Source: Labia minor
Lineage: Eukaryota; Arthropoda; Insecta; Dermaptera; Spongiphoridae
Direction: 5' to 3'
NCBI GenBank assembly: GCA_963082975.1
Contig: OY720344.1
Span: forward strand, 29,981,172-30,045,171
DNA length: 64,000 bases
Notes under the pieces: model-generated
Told to the model about the DNA's origin: nothing
What the model saw: the letters and a program-made list of their open reading frames with translations, nothing else
Databases searched by the model: none
Position numbers and translations under genes: made by a program
In this document: positions 13,056 to 26,402 of the stretch, piece after piece
How the letters are laid out: every line of letters begins with the position of its first letter
Numbering within the stretch: the first letter of the stretch is position 1

Positions 13056-13312
13056 ACGTCCTACGCAAGGACAACTCTTATCAAGTCGGTTATATCAATG
13101 ATGTGTCTTATGATTAAAAGAAGGGTCCTATCAACCTTTACCTTGATTTTCTTGATCGGAGGCACTACTTTTTATCTAGTATTCCCAGAAACTAGGTTGA
13201 TTCCGTCCCATAGACCCCGCTAGAAAAATTCCCTTGCCAGGCCAGGGACTTGAACCCGGGACCACGAGAATGTGAGCCAGCTACGCTGCCTACCACCCTG
13301 CGGCGCCTCTAG
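13056..13312 (-). repeat. tRNA-derived SINE, full-length-like copy
   Basis: Read on the minus strand, the head GGCGCCGCAGGGTGGTAGG leads into a polymerase III B-box GGTTCAAGTCC (complement of 13246-13256), followed by CTGGCCTGGCAAGG, a body with GGTCTATGGGACGGAATCAA, and the 3' part ACCGACTTGATAAGAG. The same body occurs at 18856-19060 and 57618-57766. The A-box is imperfect. Head plus B-box plus shared unrelated body is the standard SINE plan. Confidence 0.8.
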
Positions 13313-14517
13313 ATTATTATATAAATATGTTCAAACGTAGGTTAATGATATAGTTTTGGGCTAGAAGAGTTCAGGTTGAGGTTGAGGGTTCAAAAGTGCC
13401 AAAAATAGATTCAAAATCTAAAAGTGTCATAAATAATATTAATATAATAATTTTTATCAATAAAGCCCTCATGATTATTCATGTTAAATGGAATTTAATT
13501 CTTGATGACAATTTTTAGTTTATGTGGACAAAGCCCGACTGGTTGGCAGTATCTTTTTTTGTATATATAATTAAAAATTAATGATCATTTTATTCTATCA
13601 AAAAATATACATTGTGATTTTTATAATCATTATATTTTTCTTGTATTTTTTTTTTTGTTTTTAATTAGAAATAAATTCTCATTTTATTTTTAAATTATCA
13701 ATTATTTTGTAATTTTCTTTGTAAAAAGTTATAAATGAAGGTATTTGTAATATTATGTTCTTAACATAGCATTCATATATGTATGTATATAGTATGTCTT
13801 CTGGTTCTGATTTTTCATCATAAATCATTTCTTGCTGATTGTGCTTCCTCTGGTTTTTCATCTTGCACTGTTTTTAATTATTCAAGAGGCCCGCCTAGAA
13901 GGAAATAAATTTTTCTTTAGGTAATTAATTACATCGGAGTGGTCTGGAAGCTGAAGGGCATCATGGAATATTATATTTAATTAGCGAACTTCCATCTCAA
14001 AGTGCTGGTCACGTCTTGGCTTAACTCGACTCCGAGGGGCCAAATAAGAAACTTGAGCAAATGGAACAATTTCAGATTGAGCTATACAGCTAAGTAAGAA
14101 CGAGACTTAATCAATTTTTAATAAAGTTATTAATATATAATAATTTACCAAATAAAATCAATTATAGTTTATCTATCTATAATTTGTATTAGAAGTTTAA
14201 ATTTACTTTTTACTTGATTTCTTAATTAAGATTCCTTTAAAACATTTCATTTTAATTAATATTTTTATAAGTTTAAATGACATGCTATAAAAATATTATT
14301 TTTAAAAATAATAAATATTTCTAGAGAATAAAAATATTAATTACTTTGTACTTATTATTTTTTAGAAAACGAAAAAAAAACACAATATCTTTTTATTTGA
14401 AGATAACTGGTTCAATATTTCCTTTAGAAGAAATTTTCTTGTAAACCAGGTCTAGAAACAGTTTAAATGCCCACTTGGGACTGTTTTTCTGTATCTATTT
14501 TTTTGTAAGATTCTCAT
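13313..14517. other. AT-rich spacer with balanced island 13880-14110
   Basis: The island has no open frame (AGTGCTGGTCACGTCTTGG; CGACTCCGAGGGGCC). Its leading GGAAATAAATTT-CTTTAGGTAA resembles 8905-8932, which may be coincidence in AT-rich DNA. No gene seen. Confidence 0.4.
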
Positions 14518-14720
14518 TATTATTATTATTATTCGAGTTTTTGCACTTACTCAGCATTTAATGCTGGTAAATTTTCACCTATCCCCTTTGGGTCTTTTTT
14601 TTGCGATTAGGCTCGGACGATATGGGCAGGGAGTTCACCCTGGCCCACAGATCGCTTAGGAATTTATTATTATTATTATTATTATTATTAATATTATTGT
14701 TATTATTATTTGGATTTTAA
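14518..14720 (-). repeat. LINE 3' end with (AAT)n tail
   Basis: On the minus strand GTGGGCCAGGGTGAACTCCC, then CATTAAATGCTGAGTAAGTG, then GCAAAAACTCG run into (AAT)n. This is the look of an insect non-LTR retroposon 3' UTR. A second (ATT)n array lies at the other side (14662-14710). No coding part is attached, so it is a severely 5'-truncated copy. Confidence 0.55.
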
Positions 14721-14961
14721 AAATCAAGCAGCTGCAAGGTGTAATAATAACATCAATTATCATTCATTTTAAATTTTCTTCTTTTCTAAGAGATCTTATA
14801 ATGTGGCATAAAAGCTTCTTAAATGGGACACAACTAATTTTTGCTAGATCTTTAGCCAAAGAAATGTCCTTTCAAACATTTTTAAATTTAAAATTGATAA
14901 TGATTTGAAGAAGGGTTACTAATTTTTTTATTTTGTAGTATAATTTAGAGTAAATGAATTA

Positions 14962-15193
14962 TGGTAAACGTACCAGTAGTTAACCACTATACTAGTAAAT
15001 GACCATTTGATAGATTTTTTATCAAAATAACCTTTTTAATTTCAAATTAAGCACGAGATATCGATAAATATCAAAAAGAGCCTCTCCCGGATTTCTTAAC
15101 AATGAAAAAGAGAAATTAAAAAGCTTATTTTGATAAAAAATCTATCAAATGGTCAATTACTGGTACAGTGGTTAACTACTGGTACGTTTACCA
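14962..15193. mobile_element. 232-bp palindromic MITE
   Basis: The left 75 bases (TGGTAAACGTACCAGTAG...) and the right 75 bases are nearly perfect inverted repeats, with TA on each side (14960-14961, 15194-15195). Inverted similarity continues outward through GAATTA/TAATTC, so the true tip may be a few bases further out. The arms contain two variants of ACTAGTAAATGACC / ACCAGTAGTTAACC. No coding capacity. Tip sequence resembles those of the elements at 10639 and 46450. Confidence 0.8.
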
Positions 15194-15612
15194 TAATTCA
15201 TTTTTTTCTCCAAGAAATCTACAATCTAAATGAAAAAATATTTAACTCATTATTTAAAAAATACAATTTTTTATAAATTAATAATTCAATAGATATTTAA
15301 GAGAAGATATATTCGAAAATAATTCAATAATAATGAAACTGAATAAACCTCTTTTATAATAATATTTTTTTTTTTTTTTTTTATATATTACTCCAGAAAA
15401 TATACAATCTGCCTATTTTAATATAGGCAATAAGTAATTTTTATAAAAATGAAATACAAACAATACATACATATCATTGGCAATACAATATCATGCCAAG
15501 CAACATATTTGCACTTGACACACACATATTAGTTTTAAATATTATACACTAAACACACACACTCATCCCGAACATTTCATAAACACGCACTTCACTTTGT
15601 CACACATGAATG

Positions 15613-15897
15613 TCAAAATTTTCTATTAACGAGATCCAATATATCATATCTTTTTAATCTCTTGATTGTATCATCCCTAACTAGTAATTTTTTAACTAAC
15701 ACATTTGGATGGTTTTCCATTTTTTTAATATACTTTTCACTTAGGATGTTTATTTCATCATTTAAGTTTTTAATTTCTAAGTCCCTTTGTATGAATCTAA
15801 TTGGAACATACCACGGGGCTCTTACAAGATTTTTAAGTGTTTTGTTTTGAAAACTTTCAATTTTTTTTATGTTAGTTTTTGATTTTATAATAATATC
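15613..15897 (-). pseudogene. Jockey-like LINE, reverse transcriptase C-terminal fragment
   Basis: The minus strand is open for 94 codons to a TGA at 15613-15615. It reads IIIKSKTNIKKIESFQNK, then NLVRAPWYVPIRF, IQRDLEIKNLNDEI and KYIKKMENHPNVLVK. The order FQNK...APWYV...HRDL/QRDL...HPN is the well-known end of jockey-type LINE ORF2, after the reverse transcriptase palm. It is intact within this piece but the rest of ORF2 is missing upstream, where stops appear. The plus-strand open frames here are shadows. Confidence 0.8.
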
Positions 15898-16680
15898 TGA
15901 AACATTTACCGTATATTTTGATTATCCTTCGTTTTGTGTTATTTATAACTATACTAATTTCGATAAGAAACTACTCATCATTAATTATGTTTCTTAATTT
16001 ATATTTTTGTTTTTCTTGTTTATTGTACATTTTTGATATTTCCTTTGGAATTTCTTTCATTCAATTTGTAGGGAAGTGTATATATAATATATTTCTATTA
16101 TTTCATAAATCAAATTAAAATATGTCTACCCATTAGGGGTTTTCTCCATTATCCAAGTAAATTATGACGATTATTTTGGAAAGACTACCAAATAAGCTCG
16201 ACTAATATTAACGAATGTTATTCTACTTCCCACCTTGGATCGTTTTGTTTATCAAAGCTTCAAAAGGCAATTTGCCATTAACCATTATTCTTCGCAATAA
16301 ATTAAGGTGGATTGATCCGAAAGGCGACCCTGAGAACCACTCACTGGGTAGCCGTGACCCTTTCCCAGGTAGGTCTTCCCGATCTTTACCTTTTGCCTTG
16401 TCTTTATAAAAATCACTGATAATAAGATTTTCTATACTACTCGTTGAATCTTAAGTAAACAATTCGATGTTTACCAAATTATTCACTTCTTATGTACCAA
16501 GTTAATTACGAATCACTCACGATTCATTTTACAGCTTGTTATCAGCTATTAGCTGCCAGTTCAACATTCTTCAAAGAACACCTCCATTAATTAGAGTTTG
16601 TTTAACTTAAAGACTCTGATTGCTAAGTCCTTTGAAATTTTTTTTCTAGTAAAATCAGAGTAATAAAATTAATTACCGTA

Positions 16681-16715
<35 letters not shown>

Positions 16716-18255
16716 ATATATTAAAGGATATAATTTATCAAAAGAATAAAATTTGTTAGGTAAGGTGTTAATAAATTTAATTAAGTATATTTTTAGAAAA
16801 AAAAAAAATAAAACTGAAAAAAGTTTTAGAGAATGACTATTTATATATAATATATGGAATTCATGGAATCATTTATCTACATATGACAATGTAAATACAA
16901 TATTACTTGTAAAATATTATAAATATATAGAAACTGTTGGTATAACAAGGCATTAGAAAAGGGGGTTCCCCTTTATGTTTTTATATGTAGTTAAGTATAC
17001 AAACGATCTATTCCAAGATTTTAATTCAAGTAATTATGTTCTATGATGTATATATATATAATAACCGTAATAAATAAAATATTAAATTTTATTATGTAAT
17101 TTTTATATATATTACTTAAAATGTTAACAGCTTAAACTCATTGGTAATATTTAATATTTCTGTTTATCTGTTTGAAATATTTTTTTTTATTTATACTTTA
17201 AAGTTAGTTATCATAATGGCAAGTATTTTATTTATAGAGTAAAAATAAAAAAGAAAAAGTACGTTGCTCTTTCTAATATAAGTTTAATTTTCATTTGGTT
17301 TTATAAATATATGTCATTTAGTTTTTATATTTACTACATAGTTACGTAGTAAGGTTATTGTAGAAAAAAAGTGTTCTACCTATTCTGAAAGAACTTATCG
17401 ATATAAAATATGAGCATAATATACCTTATGATAGTCAAGGTATTACTACTATATACGTATTTTATAAATTTATGATCTTTATTAGGATCTATTGCGATTT
17501 TACAAAGTCAGCTTCAAGTTTCTTGTAGACACAGCTCTTTACCTTCACAATCCACTTTATAAGCTAAAGTCATATTATACGCATGAATAAGATAAAAAAT
17601 AAATGATTTGTAAAGTAAAGAAAAAAGTAAACAATATTTAAAATCGCACTATTATAGTTTTTTCATGTTAAATAATATTCAGACAATACAAATACAAGTT
17701 TGATTAAAAATTTAATTTACAAGTTTCTTATTAAACAATATAATTTAAAAAAAAAATTATTAAAAATATTAGTAATACTAATTTTATTTTTTTGAAAAAA
17801 AAAAGATTAAGGTGGTGATCTTACGAATTTAAAAAGATTTTTTTTTAAACATAATCGCTCTTTATTTAATGCTGCAATGGCTCTATTTTCCTGGACTGTT
17901 TTTTTTTTTAATCTTTGTTGACGTTTGGGATTTTTAATAAGTCGCTTGTGCGTGATTTTTTTTTTCTTAGTGATTCTGCCACCCGCATCGCCTACGCCTA
18001 TTCAAACCTTTCCAAGGACTCCATGAGGGCATATCTCTTTTTTTTTGTTTTGTTTTTTTTTTCTTCTATTTTTATTATAACGTTATCTTTCAGTTTTCTA
18101 AGGTGAAGAAGTAGGTGGAGTATTTCATTATCTTTATACAAATCATTGATTAGTTCATTTCCTATTTGGATTTATAAATCCTTTATTGATTGTCTTCTCT
18201 CAATAAATACGATGAATTCAATAATATCTTAATAAAATGAATAAATAAATGTTTT

Positions 18256-18286
<31 letters not shown>

Positions 18287-18855
18287 TTAAATATTTTAAT
18301 TCAAGGCAAGTTTCTTGGGATGGCGTGGGTTTGGCGCCAAGTTGACGATCTGCTAACTATAACGGAAATTTTGATTAGTACAATTAATCGGATCTGATTT
18401 TTTTTATATTTCCATTCTTAACATTATAACATTTACATAAATTTACATTCGACTATATTTATCCATTAAGAAAATACATTAGAAAAAAAAATGGAGAGAA
18501 GTTGCTCCTAATGTGAATAACATTAAAAATGAATAATTAAAAAAAAAGATGAAAATAAAATTTTCTTAAATATGCTCCATTTTAATTAATTAAATTTTAT
18601 TAACTTTTTTTTTATATATTTTTATTTATTTTATTTGATTTTTTATTTTTACTTTTTCTTTTTGATATTTAAAAATAAACCTATTTTAATCAGTTTAAAC
18701 ATTTAATATTTACTCTTTATCAATAAAAATTAAAATTTATATTATAAATTCTTTTCAACTTCAACCTTAATCTTCAATCTCAATATTTTGTCATAGTTTA
18801 AGTTTTTATTCTTTTTATACTAAATTTTAATTAAAATATCTATTTAATATTAAAA
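15898..18855. other. Spacer with balanced island 16140-16410 and (TA)n blocks
   Basis: 16140-16410 is of balanced composition (GGTGGATTGATCCGAAAGG; CACTGGGTAGCCGTGACCC) and has a 64-codon frame without recognisable content. (TA)n palindromic blocks lie at 16680-16722 and 18258-18290. The rest is AT-rich, with a T-rich patch with short frames at 17900-18110 that look random. Confidence 0.4.
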
Positions 18856-19060
18856 GGCGTCAACAACGTTGACTCACATTCCCATGGTCCCTGGTTCGAG
18901 TCCCGGGCCTGGCAAGGTAATTTTTTTATCTGGGGTCTATGGAACGGAATCAACCCAGCTTTTGGGATCAAAATTGGAAAGCTACTTGATAAAAAGTAGC
19001 GCCTCCGTTCAAGAAAATCAAGGTAAAGATTGATAGGACCCGTACTTCTAATCAATTCGT
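18856..19060 (+). repeat. tRNA-derived SINE copy
   Basis: Contains B-box GGTTCGAGTCC at 18893-18903, then CGGGCCTGGCAAGG, GGTCTATGGAACGGAATCAA and AGTAGCGCCTCC...CAAGAAAATCAAGG, matching the copy at 13056-13312. The 5' head is shortened (GGCGTCAACAACGTTGACTC) so the A-box is damaged, and the copy ends soon after GATAGGACCC. Confidence 0.8.
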
Positions 19061-21019
19061 TTTTCAACGTATTTTCTATTTAGTCTTGATAAATGGGTAA
19101 AAATCTATTTTCATTTATACCTAAATAAAATAAAATAATTTATATAATATATTTTTATTTATTTTAGATAATATCAAGAAAAATTTATAAACAATTAAAT
19201 TCATTTGAAAATTTCATCTGTTTCGTGTTAGAAAGTTTATCATTAATAGATAAATAAATAATAAATTATCTGATACAAGTTATAAAAATATACATATAAG
19301 AATGTTACTACCTACCTATAAGTTTGTTTATCAAGTAAGATATTGAGAGGAAAAAAAAAATGTAATGATTATTCTTATTATCCATGTTATTGAAATATAA
19401 GAAAATAAAATGAATAAGAAGTTAATAAAATTTCTTATTTGTATTTTTCCATTTAATTATATTATATTTCTATATCATGTATTATTTCATTAACATTCAT
19501 TTTAGTTAAATATAAAAATAATAAAAACACATAAACAAATAAATAAATTGTTCCAAGGAGTACGTGTTTTCTTTTTCTCATAAAATATATAAATCTTAAT
19601 ATAGAATAGGTAAAATAAGATAAGGTCATTTGTCGTGTGGTTTGTGACATTGGAGCTTGGTTTTATTAATTGCAGGCGCCATCATCAAGGGTATCAAGTT
19701 ATCAGTGCGTGTTGTGATTTCGATCAGTGATTGACTTTATGTATATCTTGGTCTGGGTGAACAGGTCTATTAGAAGCTGTATGCAGATCAGGATCATGAC
19801 TACTGGCTATTCAGTAGACCCCTGCAGAGTGCACTTATGACATGGACTCCATTAATTGATCAATTTCTGCCTTGTCGAAATGTATGATTCTTTAAAGAAA
19901 AAAAAAAACAGTTTGAAATTAAATGAAAATGAACTTTACATTTAATAATGAAGATTTATTGAATTTAGTAATAATAATATTGTGATAAATGTATAAACTT
20001 AAAATATTTTACTTATTTTCTTATCCCGTGATTATAAAAATATACAAACGATTTATCGATTCATGAAAAAATTAATTAAAAATACATCATAATTTATAGA
20101 ATTTTTTTTTAAGATAAAGATAGAGCTAAAAAAAGTAAAATACCTAATTTAATTTTCAACTTTCATTTATTTCATTTTATTATTATTATTATCAAAAAAA
20201 TTAATCTATTATTTTTAACATTTAATTTTTTTATACAAATTATTTTTGTTTATAATTACAATATACAAAGACTAAATAAAAAAGGCAAAAAAAATATTTC
20301 TAAAAATATTAATTAAACATTTGAGAAAATTAAAAAATAATTTTTTTATTTAAATAAGTATTTAATTTTTTCTAAAAAAAAAAATAATTGTATTGTCATT
20401 CATAAAATTTTAATCTAATTAAATTAGAGATGGAATTATTTTTAGTAGACGATTTAAATTTCCATTAGAAAATTTACATTTATTAAAACTAAAAAAAAAA
20501 TTAATTATTATATTTTTTTAATAAAATATTTTATTTACTATTTATACCATTTTTTTTAAATTTAATCCTATTTTCTATCAATTCTATCAATTAAGAAAAT
20601 AATTTTATAAAAAACGAAAAATTTTATAATAATAAAATATAACCATCATCTAGCAGGAAAATATTTCAAATTTTAAACACAATAATTTTTTTTTTTGTTT
20701 ATTAGTTTATCTAAGCGAACCCGATGCAAACGGAGTTTGCAATTTCAGTTTAAACATAATTTATCGTGGTTTGCAGCATTAATTAAATAGTTCTTTGAAA
20801 ACAATATTTTTCATATACCAATGAATATTTTTTAGTAACAACAGTTTCTGTCTCAAGCTTTTTTCTCCTATATTCACGCATATACTCGGCACGTTTCAAT
20901 CTTTTTCATTTGGATCCATTATCGATTTAAATATTTACCGTATATATTATTCTGTTAAACAATAATAATAATAATTTATAGGAAATTTTGTTTCACATAC
21001 TTCAAAACAACACAATGTG
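19061..21019. other. AT-rich spacer with balanced island 19640-19870
   Basis: The island (GGCGCCATCATCAAGGG; CAGATCAGGATCATGACTAC) follows a plausible splice acceptor TTAATTGCAG at about 19675 but has no long frame. It could be an untranslated exon or regulatory DNA. The remainder is A/T low complexity. Confidence 0.35.
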
Positions 21020-21400
21020 GTGAAACGACTGTGAAAAAAAATGAACTGGTGGAAAAGATCAATGAAAAAAATTAGAGGAAACCGTTGTTTCACCTTAACC
21101 GAACTTTCCTTCAGTTTTCCGAAAATTTCACGCACTTTATTGTACGAAATTGTTTCTCAAAAGTTAGGCTACCATAAGTTTTGTGCCAGGTGGGTACCAC
21201 ACTCAGGCGGCGGATTTCTATGAGGAAGGAATTTCGAAGCACGTTCATCGTAGCGATGACGTTAAATGTCTCAACTTTTTTGACGATTATGTTGAAAAAG
21301 TATTTTAGTTGCTCTTTCAAATGTATATAATGTATATAAATTTTCCTGTACTAGTTCTGTCTTAATTCCAAAACGTAACCTACTTTGTGAATTACCCTCG
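21020..21400 (+). pseudogene. Mariner transposase relic with internal deletion
   Basis: Two ends of a mariner transposase lie side by side. The N-terminal part reads ELVEKINEK, then after a frame slip in the A-run at about 21066 CFTLTELSFSFPKISRTL and LGYHKFCARWVP, the typical helix-turn-helix region. It then jumps directly, in another frame, to AADFYEEGISKHVHRSDDVK and CLNFFDDYVEK with a TAG at 21306-21308, the normal C-terminus. The whole catalytic core is missing. Beyond it, AAACGTAACCTACTTTGTG...ACCCTCG at 21371-21400, followed by TA, looks like the right terminal repeat. No matching left repeat was found. Dead copy. Confidence 0.8.
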
Positions 21401-24400
21401 TATATAATATTGCTTATTGTATATATTACATTATATAAAACTACAATGTTGAGGGGTAAACGAATCACTAAACGTCAGATGGGTAATGGCATTAGAGAAA
21501 CGAGAGATAAAAAGAATCGTACGGATATGGCTGAAAAGGATGGAACGTGATTTTAAGGAATTTAATTAACAAATATTAAAAAATAATGATTTCCAAATAA
21601 ATGATTATTTTATGGTTGTAACGTTAGTTGTTATTTTTTCGGAATACATTTTTTAATAAAAAAAAGAAAAGGTTTCAGGTAACAGCATATATGCCCGGAT
21701 GTTATTTTATCTCTTTGAGGTTATGTTTCATACTTGGTGATATTTATAGCAGTAAGACTTTGTATTATATGCCTTGAATGCATTCTAGTTTAGATGGAGT
21801 ATGGACTCCATTTATGTATCCATGGAACGATTGAGGAAGGCTGATCTGACTATTAGTAGATAACCGTCTAGTGAATAGTTGTCTTGTCAGTCGAAAATTT
21901 GCGAAGTGACCTCCTGCGAAACTTTGGCGCTTTCGAGTTGCAGATACTATCTGTTGATTTATAGACACGAGCGCTGTTGCTTATTGTGCCAAGGGAATTA
22001 GTAACCAACAACTTTTCATATATTATTAACCATAACTGGCTACATCTCCCAAATGGCCATTTTGCTTGTAGGATAAAAAATAAAATAAAATATGAAACCC
22101 TTCGCTCTACATCTACGTGTTCATTTTAGTACATTTAAAAATTAAACTACCAATAGAGAACAAACACAAACCTCATCTGAATAAATTTTATTAATAAACA
22201 AACAGTTTTCTATTTTTAGATTGAATGTGGTAAATTTCATAAAATACTAAAAATTACTTGTATGTGCTATATTACTGATTTTACTAGAATTCAACAACTC
22301 TGAATTTTTATTTGTTTATTAATTAAAAAAAACATAAAATAAAGCAGAAACATAAATTACAGTTCATTTTGAAGGACATGGCTTTCTGAGGAGGAAAGAA
22401 AGCATCTTCATTATACAAGTATTTTATTAATTTTGTTTGAATATTTTTTAATCGAAATTCATTAAAAATTTATTAAATCAATGAAACTAATTGTAATTAA
22501 ACAAAACAGTAAGATTAAAATCAGTAAAAAAAAAGGAAATTCAATTTGAATAAAAAAAAGATATTTTATCCAAATTCAACAAACTTAATCAAATAGGTTA
22601 ATTTTTTATATTCCGTAAATCTTATTTTTAAATACTTAAGATATGTAAAATCAATATAAAATTGTCTATTACAAACGAAATCAGTTAAAAGGACTGAAAT
22701 ATGTATAAATACTACTAAAAGTATACCGCTATTTTAAAATTTGTTTACAATTCATTATACTTTTAAGTTTATTCTACCTCACATTTCAACTGTGATAAAT
22801 TCAGTTGAAATATCAATATTTAGTAGTTATTATATATACTATATATATATATGTATGTCAATAATATTATTTAATATATAGTCATCTATAGACTTCTTTA
22901 TGTATATTTTATTTATTTATACAGAGATTTGTTTTTATAAATTTCTTTTTTTTTTTCAAAATATACAGTTATCGGGCTTTCCTCGAATTCATACTAAAAT
23001 TACCACAAGACGTGAATTTTCATATATAATATTATTAGAGTCTAAAAAAAGATTGTCTGTTTAGACTCTGTTATGGTAAGTGATCCATCCAGACAGACGT
23101 TTGGACAGAAAACAGACTGGATTTTTCTCATGAATCGTGATCATCATGTTCTAAAACGTGAAAAAAAGTAAAACTTATGATCTTCTTTTTTTTCTTTATT
23201 AATTTAAAATAAAAATCGAAAAATATTGTTTTAAATTCATATAAATATGAATATTAATCTATTTAATATCATTTTATCAATTAATTATTTATCATCAGGA
23301 TATATCTCTTATAAATTTATTAAATCAATAGAAATAAATTGATTATGTTTTTATAAATTTATCGTTACCGATCAGAATACAAGTAATTTAATTGTAATTT
23401 ATTAACTAAATGTGTCAAATTATTTCATAAATTACAAATCATTCAATTAAATCTATAATAATTGTATTACAATTTTTATTTCACTCGTGTAAAGTGTTAC
23501 TTGTTTGTTTTTATTTCTTAATATAATAAATAAAAATAATCCTCTACATAAAGCCCACGCAGAAATATTTTAAATTCAAAGTAAAATTTGAATTAAATGT
23601 TGTAAATCCTGAAGGAGAGCAACTATCAATGGTCCTTTTGAAAATACCTGACATGTTAGATTGTAAGACAAGATCCATTCGTTGTTTTAATGCTTAACGG
23701 TCGTTTGACCTGGTAATAAATATTAAAGGGGTATTTAAATTAAACAATTAGAGATTTTAATAAATCACAATATAATGAAGAAATGTTTTTACCTAAAAGC
23801 TCTCCAAAATTTTTTATTGTAGAGATAATAAAATCGGTTCATTTTTCTATTTCTAAGTAACTTTAGTCACGGCAATAATATTTTATATATCCATTTTACA
23901 AAAAATAATTTTATTATGTTTCTAAATAGTTTAATTTATTTTTTATCTAATATTATGAATATTTAAGAGTGAGTGACATTTACATATATTTTGGAAATTT
24001 AAAAGATTATAATATAGGTTTTATCCCTTCCATAAATCGGGTTAGAGAGCTTTAAGCCATATTTTTGTCTATTCTTTATTTCTCTATTCCCAAAAATAAT
24101 AATTACTTCTAATAAAATCGATAGAAATTTTTTGTAAATTACGTTTTTTCTTAAATAATATATTTCAACTTAAATTTATTATATTTTACTATAATTTTCT
24201 TTTTATTATCATTGATTGATGTATATTTAATTAAAGATGATTTTGCGAAATTATAAAAAGACTGTAATTATAAATTCAAAATTAATTTAAAATTTTGTTG
24301 TTTTTTCGTTTGTTATATTTAATTTTAAAATCAATTAAAAATTAATAATAAATGTAATTATCATGGGGCTACCACCTTAATTTAATGGTCTCATATATTA

Positions 24401-26402
24401 TATTTTATTATAATTGGTTATAAATATTTTACGAAATACCCTCTTAGATATTATAACATATTCTCATTGTCTAGTTAGTTACAAATGGCCAGTATATAAT
24501 AAATAATATGTATATAAATACGTCATGCTTCTATCTAAATAACTCTTTACCATTTCATACATCATTGAGACAAACTCCATCCTTATTTATTTGAAATTCT
24601 ACTATGCCATCTAATAAATTAAATTATAAATATTATAGTTATAGTTGGCATGATTATTACTTTCAAAATGAGTTTTAGAAATAATATATGGATTTATAAT
24701 ACAAACTTATTTCAAATCAGACTAGAGAATTTATTTTTTGCAATGTCAAAAATTCAGAGTTTTAAAAATGATTGAAAAAAGTTAATTTAAAAATTTAAAA
24801 AACAAAATAGTGTGATTTCATTTGCAATGTAATAAAAGATAAATAGATTTATATTATTTTTTGATTATGATTTGATTAAACCAAAAAAAAAAAAACAACT
24901 TTTATCTCTTATAATTTGGAAAAGATATTTATCTTTATAATTTTGATAACTAAAGATTAAATTAGATTTCTTTTCAAAGATTAATAATTCATCTATAATA
25001 AGTTTTGTTTTTAATGAAATTTTCCAGTTCAAGTTATTTTTAATTTAAAATCCAGCTTCTATTTTAAAAGTCCCAGTGGAGTAAATAACACCCGTTTATG
25101 GACCAACGGGAAGATACTCCGGATTTGCAACTTTAATCTATCCCTATTGGTTGGAAACCCTTGAGATTAGTTTTTTTTTATTCTGTTTCTTTGTTGAGAC
25201 CCACACACAATTCCAAGCAATCAGTCTGAAATATCCACTCGGGCTGAATTAACATAATAACGCGTTGCTGGTGAATAAAAGTCAAGCCGATTGTATCTTC
25301 ATGCGAGGCCCTAAACTGTCCCTGGGCATTAAAATTGATTATTATAATATTCCGCGAATTAAATCGAAATTCGAATAGCTAACTAAAATAATCCGGTATT
25401 TGTACAAGATGTTTATCTGCAACGCCTAAACGGATACTCATTGTATGCAAGACGATGGGCTGGCTGTTGCTCACTCTCCTGGAAAAATTAATGGTGATTA
25501 TACCTCCTTCGGAAATGTTACATTTTGATTTAAATCTTATCGTTAAAGTTTTGGAAATTTATTAGCATGTCAAAAAACATTTTACTAACAGCATAATTAA
25601 ATTTATCTAAATTCACACAACAACATAGTTTATTAAATAATCCACAAACCAGATTTTTTTTTTTATTAATTTGCCTTTTTAATTTAAATCATCAATCAAT
25701 CATACTTAAAGAAGAAATAAAAAAAATAGACATTCTTTTTAAATAATCCAAAATAAACTCATGTCAAAATTAAATATTCATCTTCCTAAATTCAATTTAA
25801 CATAAATATTAATGAAATAAAAACAAAACAAAACATATCATTAAATTAAATATATATACCTTTCAAATTATTTGTTTATTTCTAGCAGCTATAATTATTA
25901 GATATAAGTATATACAACTAATAATTTATATTATTCAATGATTTTTGTTTATGATTCATTCTTTTGTATAAAGTATCGCCCGCAACATTTTTATTATTCT
26001 AAAATTAATTTGCACCCAAAACAATTGATATTAGTTTTTAATTTGAAACCAGATCAATTCAATATAAATTTAAGAAAAACTTATTTCTAAATTTTCTATT
26101 TTATTAATATTTTAATTAATATAAAAACATTCCATATTAACATAAATAAATCAGAGGTAGGAAATAATTTCTAAGATATGAGCTTTTTCTAATTTTTCTG
26201 AAAAAATAATGACACCAATTATATTAATAGTAATAAATATTCAATATGTATATATGCACTTATTTGGATTACTAAAATAGAAAAAACTTACATATTTATT
26301 GACATTCTGTGAAAACTTTTTGAGTATAAAACTTAAAAGTATAAATATATTAAACATAATAACATTATCACCAAATTAAATACATATTTATTATTAAATA
26401 AG
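21401..26402. other. Long AT-rich spacer with islands at 21720-22010 and 25040-25510
   Basis: No gene supported. 25040-25510 is the longest stretch of balanced composition in the left half (ACGGGAAGATACTCCGG; CGTTGCTGGTGAATAAAAG; ACGATGGGCTGGCTGTTGC) with no open frame. 21720-22010 is similar but weaker. The remainder is A/T low complexity. Confidence 0.45.

Noticed and set aside
17915-18106. 63-codon plus-strand frame rich in phenylalanine
   Set aside because: Product of T-rich low-complexity DNA. A membrane protein is not supported.
18856-18925. Possible genuine tRNA gene
   Set aside because: A B-box is present but there is no cloverleaf, and the same sequence continues into a body shared by other copies, so it is a SINE.
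21765-21968. 67-codon minus-strand frame in a balanced patch
   Set aside because: No motif, no splice context, and no reason to prefer it over chance.
23040-23165. Degenerate family I copy (CAGACAGACG, CATGAATCGTGATC)
   Set aside because: Only a short array-like similarity; none of the ordered boxes or ends are present.
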